A stretch of 64,000 bases of DNA from Mesorhizobium sp. Root102 (GCF_001425625.1 NZ_LMCP01000046.1:88198-152197), one strand, 5' to 3'. Positions 25,116 to 34,142 are shown, numbered from the stretch's first letter. Program-made: numbers and translations. Notes: generated by a model not told the origin, from the sequence alone.

Positions 25116-26819
25116 CTATTTCCTGCCCATCTCGAAATAGTTGGGCAGCGGAATGAGCCTGGTGAAGATCGTGCCTTGGGCGAAGACGCGCAGTTCCAGC
25201 ATCGATCCGGACGACCGTTCGGCGCTCTGGTCGAACAGGAAATTGCCGAGCGAATAGAGCTCCGCCACGTCGCCGCCGGCCAGCGGTACGATCGTTTCGC
25301 TCGACAAATGTGGGTGACTGCCAACGATGGCTGAAGCACCGCGCAGCCGCATCTGGTCGGCAAGCATGTCTTCACGTTCCGACGGTCCGGTCTTGTACTC
25401 GCGGCCCCAGTGAACGAAGGCGACCACCGGCCGCCCGGCATCCTCGTGCAGCAGCCGGTCGAGCAGGGCAGGGGTGATCAGGTCGGTGTTCCTGGAGCCG
25501 TTGGTGTCGATGTCGGTCAGGCCGACAAGGTCGAGATCGGCAAGCGCCAGCGCCTCGCCCTGGCCGAAATGCGGGATGCCGGCTTCATCCAGCGCGCGCA
25601 GCGTCTCCGCATAGCCTGACAGTCCAAGATCATAGGCGTGATTGTTGGCGAGCCCGACGCCGGCAACATGCAGCCGTTTCAGCATGTCGACAGCCAGGCC
25701 TTGCGGCATCGCCAGCGTCATGTCGTCGATCGCTTCCGGCACGTTGGGCAAGATGACGCCTTCAAGGTTGACGATCAGCGGCCGCGATCCGGTCAGGGCC
25801 AGGACGCTGTCGACGATCCGGTCGGCAACGCCGTCGCGGACCAGAATCTTCTTCATGGCACGGCCGAAATTCACATCGCCGGCGAGGTAGTAGATCCTGT
25901 CCTTTGGCCGTGCCGGATTGTTGAAGCCGGGGCCGAAGGCGCCGAACAGCGCCACCACATAGCTGGTGGTCCGCTCGACATAGTCCGACGTGTGTTCCTG
26001 CGAATTCTCGTTGGCGACGACCAGCGGCTGGGCGCCGAACAGTTCCCGCTGCAGCCTGGTCTGGAGGTAGAGCGCACCAACGGAATCGGCATGATCGGGT
26101 TGGCGCAGCGCCGCAATGCCGTCGAGCCACCCGGCGGCCAGCATGTTCAGGGATTGCTGGTCGAAGCGCCTGGAATCGTGCTGCGGCAGATAGTGCGAGA
26201 AGTCGGTGGATTCGACGATCAGCGTGTCCTGGTCGACAATGGATTTGAGAGCCGCGGCCAGCCTGTCCCAATCGCCGCGGCGCGCCTTGACCGACATCGC
26301 CACCGGCACGATTTTCGCCTCGGGAAAATAGTGATGCAGGAAGGGCAGCATGGCGCGCACGCCATGCTCCTTGTCGAACAGGCAGGACTCCTCGACCATG
26401 TCGCTGTTCGTTTCGAGATGGCGTACGGCATCGGTGTCGGCGGCGACCGCGCCAAGCACTGTGTCGAAGTCGCGCAATGAGGTGGCGTACAGTCTGTGCG
26501 TCTTGTGGAAGTGGTCCGGCGACAGGATGACGATGCGCTTGTAGCGAAAGCCGGACGCCGCCCGGAATCCCAGTGCCACCAGGTCGGCGGCTAGAAGATG
26601 GTGCGGCACGGTGATGCCGGTCAGCCGCTGGTTGGATGGCTCGACATCTGCGACGCTGGCGATGGCATCCTTGAACAGCGTGGCGTCGTCGTAGAAGGGC
26701 GGGAAGCTCTCTGTGCCCGGCGGGCAGACGACGGGGGCGGCGAAGCTGGGGACGGGGAGCGCGAGAAGAAATAGCAGGACTACAGCGATAGCCGGGCACA
26801 GCCGCGTGAGCCTCCTCAC
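25116..26819 (-). CDS. Exported fusion of a Memo-like domain and a CapA-like domain
   Basis: 567 residues. A signal peptide ends at VPSFA (about residue 28). Residues ~45-280 resemble the Memo/AmmeMemoRadiSam-B fold, related to extradiol dioxygenases (VPHHLLAADLV, ILSPDHFHKTHR, IVESTDFSHYLP with conserved His). Residues ~305-560 resemble CapA/PgsA-type metallophosphatase-like proteins (AGDVNFGR, VNLEG, GLANNHAYDLG, VHWGREY, GSHPHLSSE). The start is a GTG that overlaps the previous gene's stop (GTGA, 26816-26819), so it is translationally coupled to the WD40-caspase gene and is last in the operon. I do not recall this fusion as described; no function is known. Confidence 0.8.
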   Translation of the reverse strand: MRRLTRLCPAIAVVLLFLLALPVPSFAAPVVCPPGTESFPPFYDDATLFKDAIASVADVEPSNQRLTGITVPHHLLAADLVALGFRAASGFRYKRIVILSPDHFHKTHRLYATSLRDFDTVLGAVAADTDAVRHLETNSDMVEESCLFDKEHGVRAMLPFLHHYFPEAKIVPVAMSVKARRGDWDRLAAALKSIVDQDTLIVESTDFSHYLPQHDSRRFDQQSLNMLAAGWLDGIAALRQPDHADSVGALYLQTRLQRELFGAQPLVVANENSQEHTSDYVERTTSYVVALFGAFGPGFNNPARPKDRIYYLAGDVNFGRAMKKILVRDGVADRIVDSVLALTGSRPLIVNLEGVILPNVPEAIDDMTLAMPQGLAVDMLKRLHVAGVGLANNHAYDLGLSGYAETLRALDEAGIPHFGQGEALALADLDLVGLTDIDTNGSRNTDLITPALLDRLLHEDAGRPVVAFVHWGREYKTGPSEREDMLADQMRLRGASAIVGSHPHLSSETIVPLAGGDVAELYSLGNFLFDQSAERSSGSMLELRVFAQGTIFTRLIPLPNYFEMGRK

Positions 26820-29800
26820 GGCTCGGCCAACATAATGTTCTCCACACCGCCGACATAGTAGAACGGCTTCTGCTTCGACGATGTCAGCCGCACCACCTCG
26901 CGCGAAATATAGTCGGCAAGGCCGAACAGTGTGACGCCGCCGTCCGACGTCCTGGCCTTGCCGCGCAAGCCTTCCAGGATCGAATAGGTGAAAACGCCGT
27001 GGCCGAGTTCCGGCAGTTCGGCGGCGGTGTTGTTGGCGGCGGTCGCCGAAAATACGACGATGCGTGCGTCCTGCGCGTCCTTTTCCAGGCGTGGATTGAA
27101 GGCGTTGGCGGCATGGCAGGTGTCGAGCAGCATGAAGCGCATGCCTTTTGCACGCTCGACCGACTTCTGGATGTCCGACCAGTCGACAAGCGAGGAGCGT
27201 TTCCAGCGCTCGGCATCCTGCTTGCGGCCGTCGGTCGGGATGAAATAATAGTCCTCGTCGATGTTGATGCCGTGGCCGGCAACGAAGATGATGGTGGTGT
27301 CGTGCTCTCCCGGCCGGTCGAGGAAATCGGCGAGCTGGTCGTCGATCGTGTCGGAGTCAGGTTCCATGATGGCGTCGGCACTGGCGACGGCGTAGGTCAG
27401 CTTGGCCTTGTCGGGGCTCTCGTCGAGCGCCTCGCGGTTGACCAGAACCAGCGTCTCCATCGATGAGAACAGCGGTGCCGATTTCTGCGAGATCACCTTG
27501 AGAAACTCGGTCGCGTCATCGACGGGGTAGCGCAGGTCGCAGGCGCGGCCCGAGCAGGCATCGGTCAGGAACGGATACTTGTCGACGCCGATGACCGCGA
27601 CATAGAGCTTGCCCTTGGCCTCGGCCTTCTCGGTCTTTCTCGCCAGTGCCGTCACGCTGCGTTCGGTCAGATAGCCGAATTCGTTGGTGCCGGTGATGCG
27701 GATGATGTTCTCGCCATTCTCGACCGGTATCTCGACAATGGTGCTGTTGCCGTCCACCGAGCGGGCCGTGACATCGCCGACATTGCGGCTGTTCGACAGG
27801 ATCGAGAAGCCGGCGACATCCGTTCCTGCTTCTTTGGCGCCCGATATCTCGACGGCGACATAACCGTCGCGGACCTTGCTCTGGTCGTCGGCGAGGCGGA
27901 TGGCGAACTCCGGCGGCTTGCGCTGCAGCAGCTTCTGCAACTCGTTGTCGACGCCCGGCCGCATTTCCTTGACCGCCTGTTTGGCGCTGCGCAGGGTGAT
28001 TGCCCGGCGCACCATTTCCGGGCTCCAGAGGTATTTCTTCAACTGGCCGGCGCGGATGAAGCGGCCTTCATGGTCGCGGCCCTGGTTGACCTGCCAGCCG
28101 ATCAGCTTGTCGCCCTCGTCGGAGGAATAATAATAGCCCTGCGGCATCCAGACGATCCATTGCGAGCCGGCAAAGAACATCGACACGATCAGCTCATGCG
28201 TCTTCAGATCCCACAGTCTCAGCGTCTGGTCGGCGCTGCCGGTGACCAGCAGGCCGGCCTTCTCCGAGGCAACCATGGCGTTGATCTCGCCGGTGTGGCC
28301 GGTGAATTCGCCCGACACTTTCGCGGTCGCGGTCCGGTATTCGATCAGCGTGCCATCATTGCCGCCGGTGATCAGGCCAAGGCCCTTGTCGATCAGCGTG
28401 TAGGCGGAGTGGACAAAGCCGTTGGTGGCGTCGTTCTCGATGCCGCGCACCACCTTGCCGCCATTGGCGATCTCCAGCACGGCGTTTTCCAGCGCGTCCT
28501 TGCCGCCAGGCGCGGCGCGCAGCGACCACTGGCCGTTGGCCAGAGCGGCGCGCGCAAACGAGCCCGGCTCCGTCAGCGGCTGCGGGTCCTCGAAGAAACG
28601 CTCCGTGGTCGGCAACGCCAGCACTTTGTCCAGCGCGCCCTGTTGTTCAGGGCAGGCCACGCGATCGGGGCAAGGGTTGGTGTTGCCCCAGGCGATGACG
28701 TCGTTCGCCGCATCGATACCGACCGCGGTTACCGGTTCGCCCACGCCCTGCAGCAGCGCCTTGCGCTCGCCGGTCGCGGGGTCCCAGACCTGGATGGCGT
28801 TGCGCGTGCCGCCGGCGGTCGCCACCTGCGAGCCATCGGCATTGGCGGCGCTGGCATAGACCGTGCCGTCATGGCCGGTGTAGTCGAGCACCTTCTCGCC
28901 GGTGTCGGTGTTCCAGACGATGGAACGGCGCTTGTCGGCGCAGCGATAGCCGCAGGAGGCGACCAACCGCGATCCCTTGGCAAAGGTCAGCGAGCCAATG
29001 AGGAAATCCTGCGCCGGCATGGCGCGCGCCAGCGTGCCGTCAGCAGCCCGCCAGAGCTGCACCAGCCCATCCTTGCTGCCGGTGGCAAACAGGCTGCCGT
29101 CCTGCGAAACGGCCAGCGCTGTGACGCTGATGTCCCGCAGCGGCTCGGCTTCGTCAGGCAGTGCGATCTCTTCGCCCTTCACGACGTCCCAAAGCCGGAT
29201 GCCATTGTCGGTGGTGGTCGCTGCCAGCCGGGTTCCCGCGGCGGCGAAAGCGAGCTTGTCGATGTGCCAGGAATCGGCGTCGAGCTTCTTGTCCAGCGTC
29301 CAGCCGGTCGCGGATTTGTCGTCCAGCCGCCAGAGATAGACGACGCCGTCGGCGCCACCGGCAGCCAGCGTCTTGCCATCGGGAGAGAAGGCGAGATCGT
29401 ACGTCGCGTAGTCGGCGGCCCTGAGCACCGCCTTCATCTTGCCGGTGGCGAAGTCGAACAGCCTGATGTCACCATAGGGCGGCTTGTCGCCAAGGCTGGC
29501 GCCGAAATAACCGCCTGCGGCGATGGTCTTGCCGTCGGGCGAGACCGCGACCGCGAAGATCTTGCCGTCGCTGCCATTGCCGATATAGCCGCGGATGGTG
29601 CGCAGCGTCACTCCGCTATGCCAGTCCCAGACGCGGATGGTCTTGTCGTTTGATGCCGAGACGATGTCCTCGCCGTCGGGTGTGAAGGCGAGGTCGGTGA
29701 CCTGCGCACTGTGCCCACCGGTATCGAGATCGAGGTGAAAATCCGGTGCGTCCTCGGCTCGGGCAACCGAACTCGCAATCAAAGCCCCGGCCATGGCCAG

Positions 29801-29842
29801 CCAGCGACAGGTACGTATCAGGGGGAGGCCGGGTTTTACCAT
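26816..29842 (-). CDS. Exported WD40 beta-propeller - caspase-like protease fusion
   Basis: 1008 residues. The start ATG at 29842 gives a signal peptide (LAMAGALIASSVARA). WD40 repeats fill about residues 45-560, with repeated LAFSPDGKTLAAGG and RVWDWHSG motifs. A linker region is followed by a C14 caspase-like domain from about residue 730 (KLYVAVIGVDKYPFL), with His857 in FVAGHGI and Cys909 in LLDTCHA, the expected dyad spaced by 52 residues. It starts 2 bases after the membrane-protein stop and overlaps the Memo-CapA gene by 4. Caspase-WD40 fusions occur in cyanobacteria and other bacteria, mostly cytosolic; here the N-terminus predicts export. The protease is probably active, Arg/Lys specificity being likely by family. 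Confidence 0.88.
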   Translation of the reverse strand: MVKPGLPLIRTCRWLAMAGALIASSVARAEDAPDFHLDLDTGGHSAQVTDLAFTPDGEDIVSASNDKTIRVWDWHSGVTLRTIRGYIGNGSDGKIFAVAVSPDGKTIAAGGYFGASLGDKPPYGDIRLFDFATGKMKAVLRAADYATYDLAFSPDGKTLAAGGADGVVYLWRLDDKSATGWTLDKKLDADSWHIDKLAFAAAGTRLAATTTDNGIRLWDVVKGEEIALPDEAEPLRDISVTALAVSQDGSLFATGSKDGLVQLWRAADGTLARAMPAQDFLIGSLTFAKGSRLVASCGYRCADKRRSIVWNTDTGEKVLDYTGHDGTVYASAANADGSQVATAGGTRNAIQVWDPATGERKALLQGVGEPVTAVGIDAANDVIAWGNTNPCPDRVACPEQQGALDKVLALPTTERFFEDPQPLTEPGSFARAALANGQWSLRAAPGGKDALENAVLEIANGGKVVRGIENDATNGFVHSAYTLIDKGLGLITGGNDGTLIEYRTATAKVSGEFTGHTGEINAMVASEKAGLLVTGSADQTLRLWDLKTHELIVSMFFAGSQWIVWMPQGYYYSSDEGDKLIGWQVNQGRDHEGRFIRAGQLKKYLWSPEMVRRAITLRSAKQAVKEMRPGVDNELQKLLQRKPPEFAIRLADDQSKVRDGYVAVEISGAKEAGTDVAGFSILSNSRNVGDVTARSVDGNSTIVEIPVENGENIIRITGTNEFGYLTERSVTALARKTEKAEAKGKLYVAVIGVDKYPFLTDACSGRACDLRYPVDDATEFLKVISQKSAPLFSSMETLVLVNREALDESPDKAKLTYAVASADAIMEPDSDTIDDQLADFLDRPGEHDTTIIFVAGHGINIDEDYYFIPTDGRKQDAERWKRSSLVDWSDIQKSVERAKGMRFMLLDTCHAANAFNPRLEKDAQDARIVVFSATAANNTAAELPELGHGVFTYSILEGLRGKARTSDGGVTLFGLADYISREVVRLTSSKQKPFYYVGGVENIMLAEP

Positions 29843-29844
29843 CG

Positions 29845-30552
29845 CTATTTGGCTTCGGCCGCGGGCGGCCCATTGCGCACATAGGTCTCGATCGCCGAGG
29901 CAAAAGTGGGTGACCCAGCCTTGCGCTGCTTGTCGACATAGCCGGCAAAATAGCTCCAGAAGGAGACGGCATAGTCGCGGAAATAGGCATCGGTCACTTT
30001 GCGCGAACACAGGTCGCCGTCGACGCAGAAGGACAGGCGGTTGAGGAAATAGACGATGCGATCGAAATTCTCGCTGAAATCGGCGAGCGGCATATCACCA
30101 CCGGAGGCGGTCATCGCCTCGATGCCGATCCGTTGCCGGAACACCTGCTCTTCGGTCGGCGAGGGGTTGGCGCTGAGCAGATTGTCATATTTGGCGTTGA
30201 GGGCCGTCAGTCGATCCTTCAGGGCACGCTGCGCCTGCTGGTAGTCTTTGGTTTCCCAGAGTTCGACCAGCGACATGGTCTGCTCGACGCGCTTTTGCTC
30301 CTGGTTGGCCAGGAACTGATAGACCGAGAACATCAAGGTGAAGATGATGGCGAGACGAACTGCCATGCCCGACCAGGCATAGACCAGCATGCGCCAGTCG
30401 CGGTCGGTGAAGGGATTGCTCTCCTTCTTGATCTCGTGGCTGCTTGGCCACGGGAAACCTTCGGTGGTTTCCGGCAGCGCCGGTCTGCCGGCCGGCGCCT
30501 TTGCGGGTGCGGCGGCAGCCGTCTGCCGGGTGTTGCCCGCCGGTTTCTTCAT
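29845..30552 (-). CDS. Single-pass membrane protein in the caspase operon
   Basis: 235 residues. A Pro/Ala-rich N-terminal tail (1-50) is followed by one strong transmembrane helix at about 55-82, then a helical domain with KDYQQAQRALKDRLTALNAKYDN and two Cys in FCVDGDLCSRK. It ends in FWSYFAGYVDKQRKAG. The domain looks like helical membrane-linked sensory or scaffold domains, but I cannot name it. The ATG at 30552 overlaps the previous stop (ATGA) and its own stop is 2 bases from the WD40-caspase start. The tight spacing suggests a protein partner, perhaps the membrane anchor for the caspase complex. Confidence 0.75.
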   Translation of the reverse strand: MKKPAGNTRQTAAAAPAKAPAGRPALPETTEGFPWPSSHEIKKESNPFTDRDWRMLVYAWSGMAVRLAIIFTLMFSVYQFLANQEQKRVEQTMSLVELWETKDYQQAQRALKDRLTALNAKYDNLLSANPSPTEEQVFRQRIGIEAMTASGGDMPLADFSENFDRIVYFLNRLSFCVDGDLCSRKVTDAYFRDYAVSFWSYFAGYVDKQRKAGSPTFASAIETYVRNGPPAAEAK

Positions 30553-30950
30553 CCGCAGGTGTCCAGTTCGATGGTGGCGGAGGGATCCAGCACGATGCCC
30601 GGCGCCTCCAGCTTCTTTTTCAGGCATTGCAACTGCAGGCGCGAAATCATGAACTGTACGTCGGGCTCCGCCGCCCCCTTGTTCGGTGACGGCAAGGCTT
30701 CGACGACGCCGCGCGAGGCGCAGTTGCTGAGATCGACGACAACGGCGCCGCTGCCGCCTTTGGCGATCTGGTCGTACTGATCAAGAAAACACGTCGCCAG
30801 TTCCGAATTGGTGACGATCTGCTTGACGCACAGGCCGCAGGCCTCGTCCGCCGAAGCGTTGGCGATCAGCAACAGGCCGCCGGCAAGGCCGGCCACCGTT
30901 CCACGCCAGGAAAACACAGAATTCTTCACAATCGATCCTATCCGTTTCAT
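30549..30950 (-). CDS. Small exported six-cysteine protein
   Basis: 133 residues. A signal peptide ends at NASA (about residue 32). The mature part has six Cys (ACGLC, ATC, NC, QC, DTC at the C-terminus), an even number suited to disulfides in the periplasm. No family recognised. ATG at 30950 gives a clean signal peptide; the frame is open upstream but lacks one. It overlaps the membrane-protein gene by 4 bases and lies 104 bases after the Tat caspase gene. It might be a substrate, inhibitor or assembly factor for the proteases; nothing in the sequence decides. Confidence 0.72.
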   Translation of the reverse strand: MKRIGSIVKNSVFSWRGTVAGLAGGLLLIANASADEACGLCVKQIVTNSELATCFLDQYDQIAKGGSGAVVVDLSNCASRGVVEALPSPNKGAAEPDVQFMISRLQLQCLKKKLEAPGIVLDPSATIELDTCG

Positions 30951-31054
30951 CCGGCCGTCATGCGCCAAGGCTGCGGCCGGGAATGTTCTCACATCGCGCC
31001 GATCGCGCAAGAGCCGGCGCAACAGAGCCAAGAGGCTTTGGCGCCGGGGTTCGT

Positions 31055-33259
31055 TCAGGCGCGCGGCACCGTCTCCATGGGGAAAATCATCACCGCGCCC
31101 TTCGGGCCACTCCTGTCGGCAAGCCGCATCACCGAGCGAGTTGCCGGGGCCATGCCGAGATCGGTCAGCATGTCGGAGAAGCCGGCGGAGCCCGTTCCGC
31201 GCGTCGCCGAGGCAACGCCGTCCTGCGCCAGGAAGCCCAGATCCTCCTTCTCGCTCTCCGGCGGTGCCTCGGTCAGAACCGCGATCATCCGTTCCATGCC
31301 GAAGCTGGTGTCGGTAAAGGCCAGCAGTCCCTCCTCGAGCGTGGCCTGCGGGGCGAGGCGTTCGGCAACGATATGGGTGATCGAATAGTCGCTGCCGACA
31401 TAGAGCACGTTGATGTCGACCAGAAGGTCCGAGCTGTTCTTGGCCAGCACATGCACTTCGTCGCCCGGTGAGACGCGCGGCACAACCGAAGCCTGCAGCG
31501 GTTCGAGGCCGTCCTTGTCGCGACGTTTGACCTGGAACTGGACGTCGACGTCTTCGGGCTTGTAGTCGGAGGCTGCCGCCAGCCGCGAAAGCCCGGTGGC
31601 GCGGAAGATGGTGCGCAGGTTCCTGGCCGTTGCATCGACCAGCTTCTGACGGTCATCCAAGTGGATGATGATCAGCGGTGGCTTGCTGCCGTCCGTCAAG
31701 GTCACGTCGCCCGACGCCGGCAGGAACCACAGGGCCGGCTTGTCGGTCGCGTCCTTGGCGGCGCCGGGAACAGCATTCTCGCGCATCACCGCGAAGCGGA
31801 GCTCGGCACTTTTGCCGGACTCGACCAACTCAATGTTGAAACCCGTCTCCTTGGCTGTGGCCAGTTGGTCGAGAACCGAATTGACCAGAGCGGTTTCCTT
31901 CTCAAGTCCCTTGGTGGCAGCCGGACGCGCCACGACGAGCTTGTAATCGACGGCGATCTCCGCCACCCGCGCATAGGCATTGGCGGGAATGTCGGCGAGC
32001 TTGAGCGCCGGCTTCTTGTCGAACTCGACCGACTTGACGCGGCTTTCCAGGTTCTTGGCCGACTGCACTTCCAGAAATCCGACCGCGTCGGAAAGCGGCG
32101 ACAGCGCCGAAGGCAGGATGGCGAGCTTGCTGCCGGGAGTGAGGCGATGCAGCAGCCCGGCGCTGATCGTCGCCTCGCCGTCCTTGATGACGACAGGCCA
32201 CTGCATGACCGCGTCTGTCTTGTCGGTGCCGAACACTCGTGCGTCCAATTCACCCTCGAACAGCGGTGTTGGCCTAGTGCGGCTGTCGGCTGAATATTGC
32301 TGCAGCACGGCCTGGCCAAGCTGGCGATAGGTGACGTTGGGGTTTTCGGCCAGTTTCGACAGGATGGTGAAGGTGAACAGGCCGAAGCGCGGCGCATCCG
32401 CCATGCCCTTGGGCAACGGCATTTCCGGTGTCGTCTCCACCGTCTGCGCGGCATAGAAGGCGACCAGCTTGCCCTTGGCGATCGGTTCGCCGCCGGTCGG
32501 GGTCAGGCTGAAGGCAGGCTTGCGTGTGCCGTTGTCGTCGACGCCGCGCGAGCCGGCGGCCGAAATCACCTCGTCATAGGCCTTGATCGCGGCGGCCCGT
32601 TCGGCTTCGTTGCCGCCGACCAGGTCGGCGAACTCGACCTTGCGCTCCAACTCGTCGTCGACCTCGACGGCGCGCGTCGCGGTGCCGGAATGGCAGCAGT
32701 CGAACACCACCCAGACGAAGGCGCCCTTGTCGCGGATGGCATCGAGTGCTGCGCCGATTTCGTTGTCGACCAGCGCATTGGGCACGCCGGCGTCGCGGTT
32801 GATCCATTTTTCGATATCGACAGGCAGGAAGATCTCGTCGAGGCCGTCGGTCTCGTCGCCCTTGACCATCTGCGGTTGCTGGGCGCCGTGCCCGGACAGA
32901 TGCAGATAGACGAAATCGTCGCGCTGAACCTTGGCGGCAAGATCGGCCAGTGCGGTCTTGATCGCCGCATGGGTCGGCAGGCCACTGGCGCCGGGGACAT
33001 CCTTGGCGAGCAGCGTGACGTTCTCCGGCGCGAACCGCACCGGATCGGGCACGCTCTTCAGGAGATATTCGTGGACGAGGCTGGCATCGTTCTTCGGCCC
33101 GATCAGCCAGTTCCTCTGCGGCAGAGCAGGATATTCGGTGCAGGCGATCAGCAGCGCATGGTAGGTGCGCGATGCGGCCATGGTCCGGAACGACACCATG
33201 CCGGCCATCGTCATCGCGGACGTGCCGACCAGCAGCGTCCGCCGCGTCAATTTGATCAT
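31055..33259 (-). CDS. Tat-exported caspase-like (C14) protease
   Basis: 734 residues. The start ATG at 33259 (GGGAAG upstream) reveals a twin-arginine signal, KLTRRTLLVG, followed by a hydrophobic stretch to about residue 29, so folded export is predicted. The C14 domain covers about residues 30-330 (YHALLIACTEYPALP, catalytic His124 in LHLSGHGAQQP, Cys189 in FDCCHSGTATR), the DCCHSG form of type I metacaspases. The C-terminal ~350 residues are a separate beta-rich region, with a patch (DVHVLAKNSSDL-like) resembling DUF4384-type domains that often follow prokaryotic caspases. It is first in the five-gene operon. Activity against Arg/Lys sites is expected by family. Confidence 0.9.
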   Translation of the reverse strand: MIKLTRRTLLVGTSAMTMAGMVSFRTMAASRTYHALLIACTEYPALPQRNWLIGPKNDASLVHEYLLKSVPDPVRFAPENVTLLAKDVPGASGLPTHAAIKTALADLAAKVQRDDFVYLHLSGHGAQQPQMVKGDETDGLDEIFLPVDIEKWINRDAGVPNALVDNEIGAALDAIRDKGAFVWVVFDCCHSGTATRAVEVDDELERKVEFADLVGGNEAERAAAIKAYDEVISAAGSRGVDDNGTRKPAFSLTPTGGEPIAKGKLVAFYAAQTVETTPEMPLPKGMADAPRFGLFTFTILSKLAENPNVTYRQLGQAVLQQYSADSRTRPTPLFEGELDARVFGTDKTDAVMQWPVVIKDGEATISAGLLHRLTPGSKLAILPSALSPLSDAVGFLEVQSAKNLESRVKSVEFDKKPALKLADIPANAYARVAEIAVDYKLVVARPAATKGLEKETALVNSVLDQLATAKETGFNIELVESGKSAELRFAVMRENAVPGAAKDATDKPALWFLPASGDVTLTDGSKPPLIIIHLDDRQKLVDATARNLRTIFRATGLSRLAAASDYKPEDVDVQFQVKRRDKDGLEPLQASVVPRVSPGDEVHVLAKNSSDLLVDINVLYVGSDYSITHIVAERLAPQATLEEGLLAFTDTSFGMERMIAVLTEAPPESEKEDLGFLAQDGVASATRGTGSAGFSDMLTDLGMAPATRSVMRLADRSGPKGAVMIFPMETVPRA

Positions 33260-33504
33260 GATTGCTTCCCCAAGCCCGATCGAATTTCCAAGCGCGGCGA
33301 CTCTTGCCGAAGATCTTGTCAGTATTTTGAATGTTGCGTCGGAGAGCAACCTGCCTGTTATCCAATCCGGTCGATGATAGCGGTCTCTTCCATGCAGATG
33401 TGGGAAACAGTAGCAAAAATGGCTGTTCGTCGCTATCTGGGTGAGACAGGGATCGTTTGCGCGGACATGATGCGCGAGCGACGCAAGACGAGTGGATCAG
33501 GACC

Positions 33505-33909
33505 ATGGCGGCAAGGGATGTGCTGACGAAGAACCAGTTGTGCGTGCTCGAGAAACTCGAGACCGCCAGCGGACCGCTTAGCGCCTATACCTTGCTCGAC
33601 CAGCTGCGCGAGAGGGGCTTTCGCGCCCCACTGCAGGTCTATCGCGCGCTCGACACGCTGGTGAAGTCCGGCTTCGTGCATCGGCTCGAAAGCATCAACT
33701 CCTTCGTCGCCTGCGCCGAGCCGCACGACCACAACCATTCGATGACCGCCTTCGCCATCTGCGACACGTGCGGGCAGGTGACCGAAATGTCCGACCACGA
33801 TGTCGGCCACCAGCTGGACGAATGGGTGCGCTCCACCGGCTTCGCCGCCAAGAAGGCGGTGATCGAGTTCCGCGGGACGTGTGCCAAGTGCCTGGCCGAG
33901 GCCGCCTAA
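33505..33909 (+). CDS. zur: Fur-family zinc uptake regulator
   Basis: A 134-residue Fur-family regulator. The winged helix (YTLLDQLRERGFRAPLQVYRALDTLVKSGFVHRLE) fills the N-terminal half. His residues in EPHDHNHS form part of the regulatory metal site, and the two pairs CDTCG and CAKC form the structural zinc site. The sequence resembles Zur more than Fur, Irr or PerR. ATG at 33505 is chosen; a TTG at 33457 would add 16 residues. It represses zinc uptake genes when zinc is plentiful; none of those is adjacent here. Confidence 0.83.
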   Translation: MAARDVLTKNQLCVLEKLETASGPLSAYTLLDQLRERGFRAPLQVYRALDTLVKSGFVHRLESINSFVACAEPHDHNHSMTAFAICDTCGQVTEMSDHDVGHQLDEWVRSTGFAAKKAVIEFRGTCAKCLAEAA

Positions 33910-34098
33910 GATCGTCTTCCGAGACGAGCAGCCCTGACGGTCCCGCGCCATGCTCTGCCCCGTCGCCATCCGGGTTGGCCGACGGGGTTCTCGTCTGCAG
34001 CCCCCCTCGGCGCCATGCCAAAATTCCTATCGATTGCGGGAAGCTCACTTGAGGACAATGAATGGTTCACACCGCTCCTGCGTTGCCCCTGCGTAAAT

Positions 34099-34142
34099 TT
34101 GCTATTGTGCAGTGCAACAACGATGTTGCTGATTGTGCACTG
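34099..34142. promoter_or_regulatory. Tandem TGCA-rich repeats upstream of the PHB-depolymerase-type gene
   Basis: TTGCTATTGTGCAGTG and TTGCTGATTGTGCACTG are near-identical direct repeats 27 bases apart, 40 to 83 bases before the TTG start. TGC/GCA-rich sites are characteristic of PhaR, the PHB-sensing repressor of alphaproteobacterial phasin genes. That link is by analogy only. Confidence 0.4.

Noticed and set aside
28070..29653. 527-codon rightward frame opposite the WD40-caspase
   Set aside because: The WD40 repeats and caspase dyad are unmistakable on the other strand; this frame exists because of GC bias at third positions.
20591..33259. Phage-defence island (caspases as abortive-infection effectors)
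   Set aside because: Nearly all proteins carry export signals, and there is no nucleotide cyclase, reverse transcriptase, restriction, gasdermin or NLR-like gene nearby. A cytosolic defence role does not fit, though cell death in another context is not excluded.
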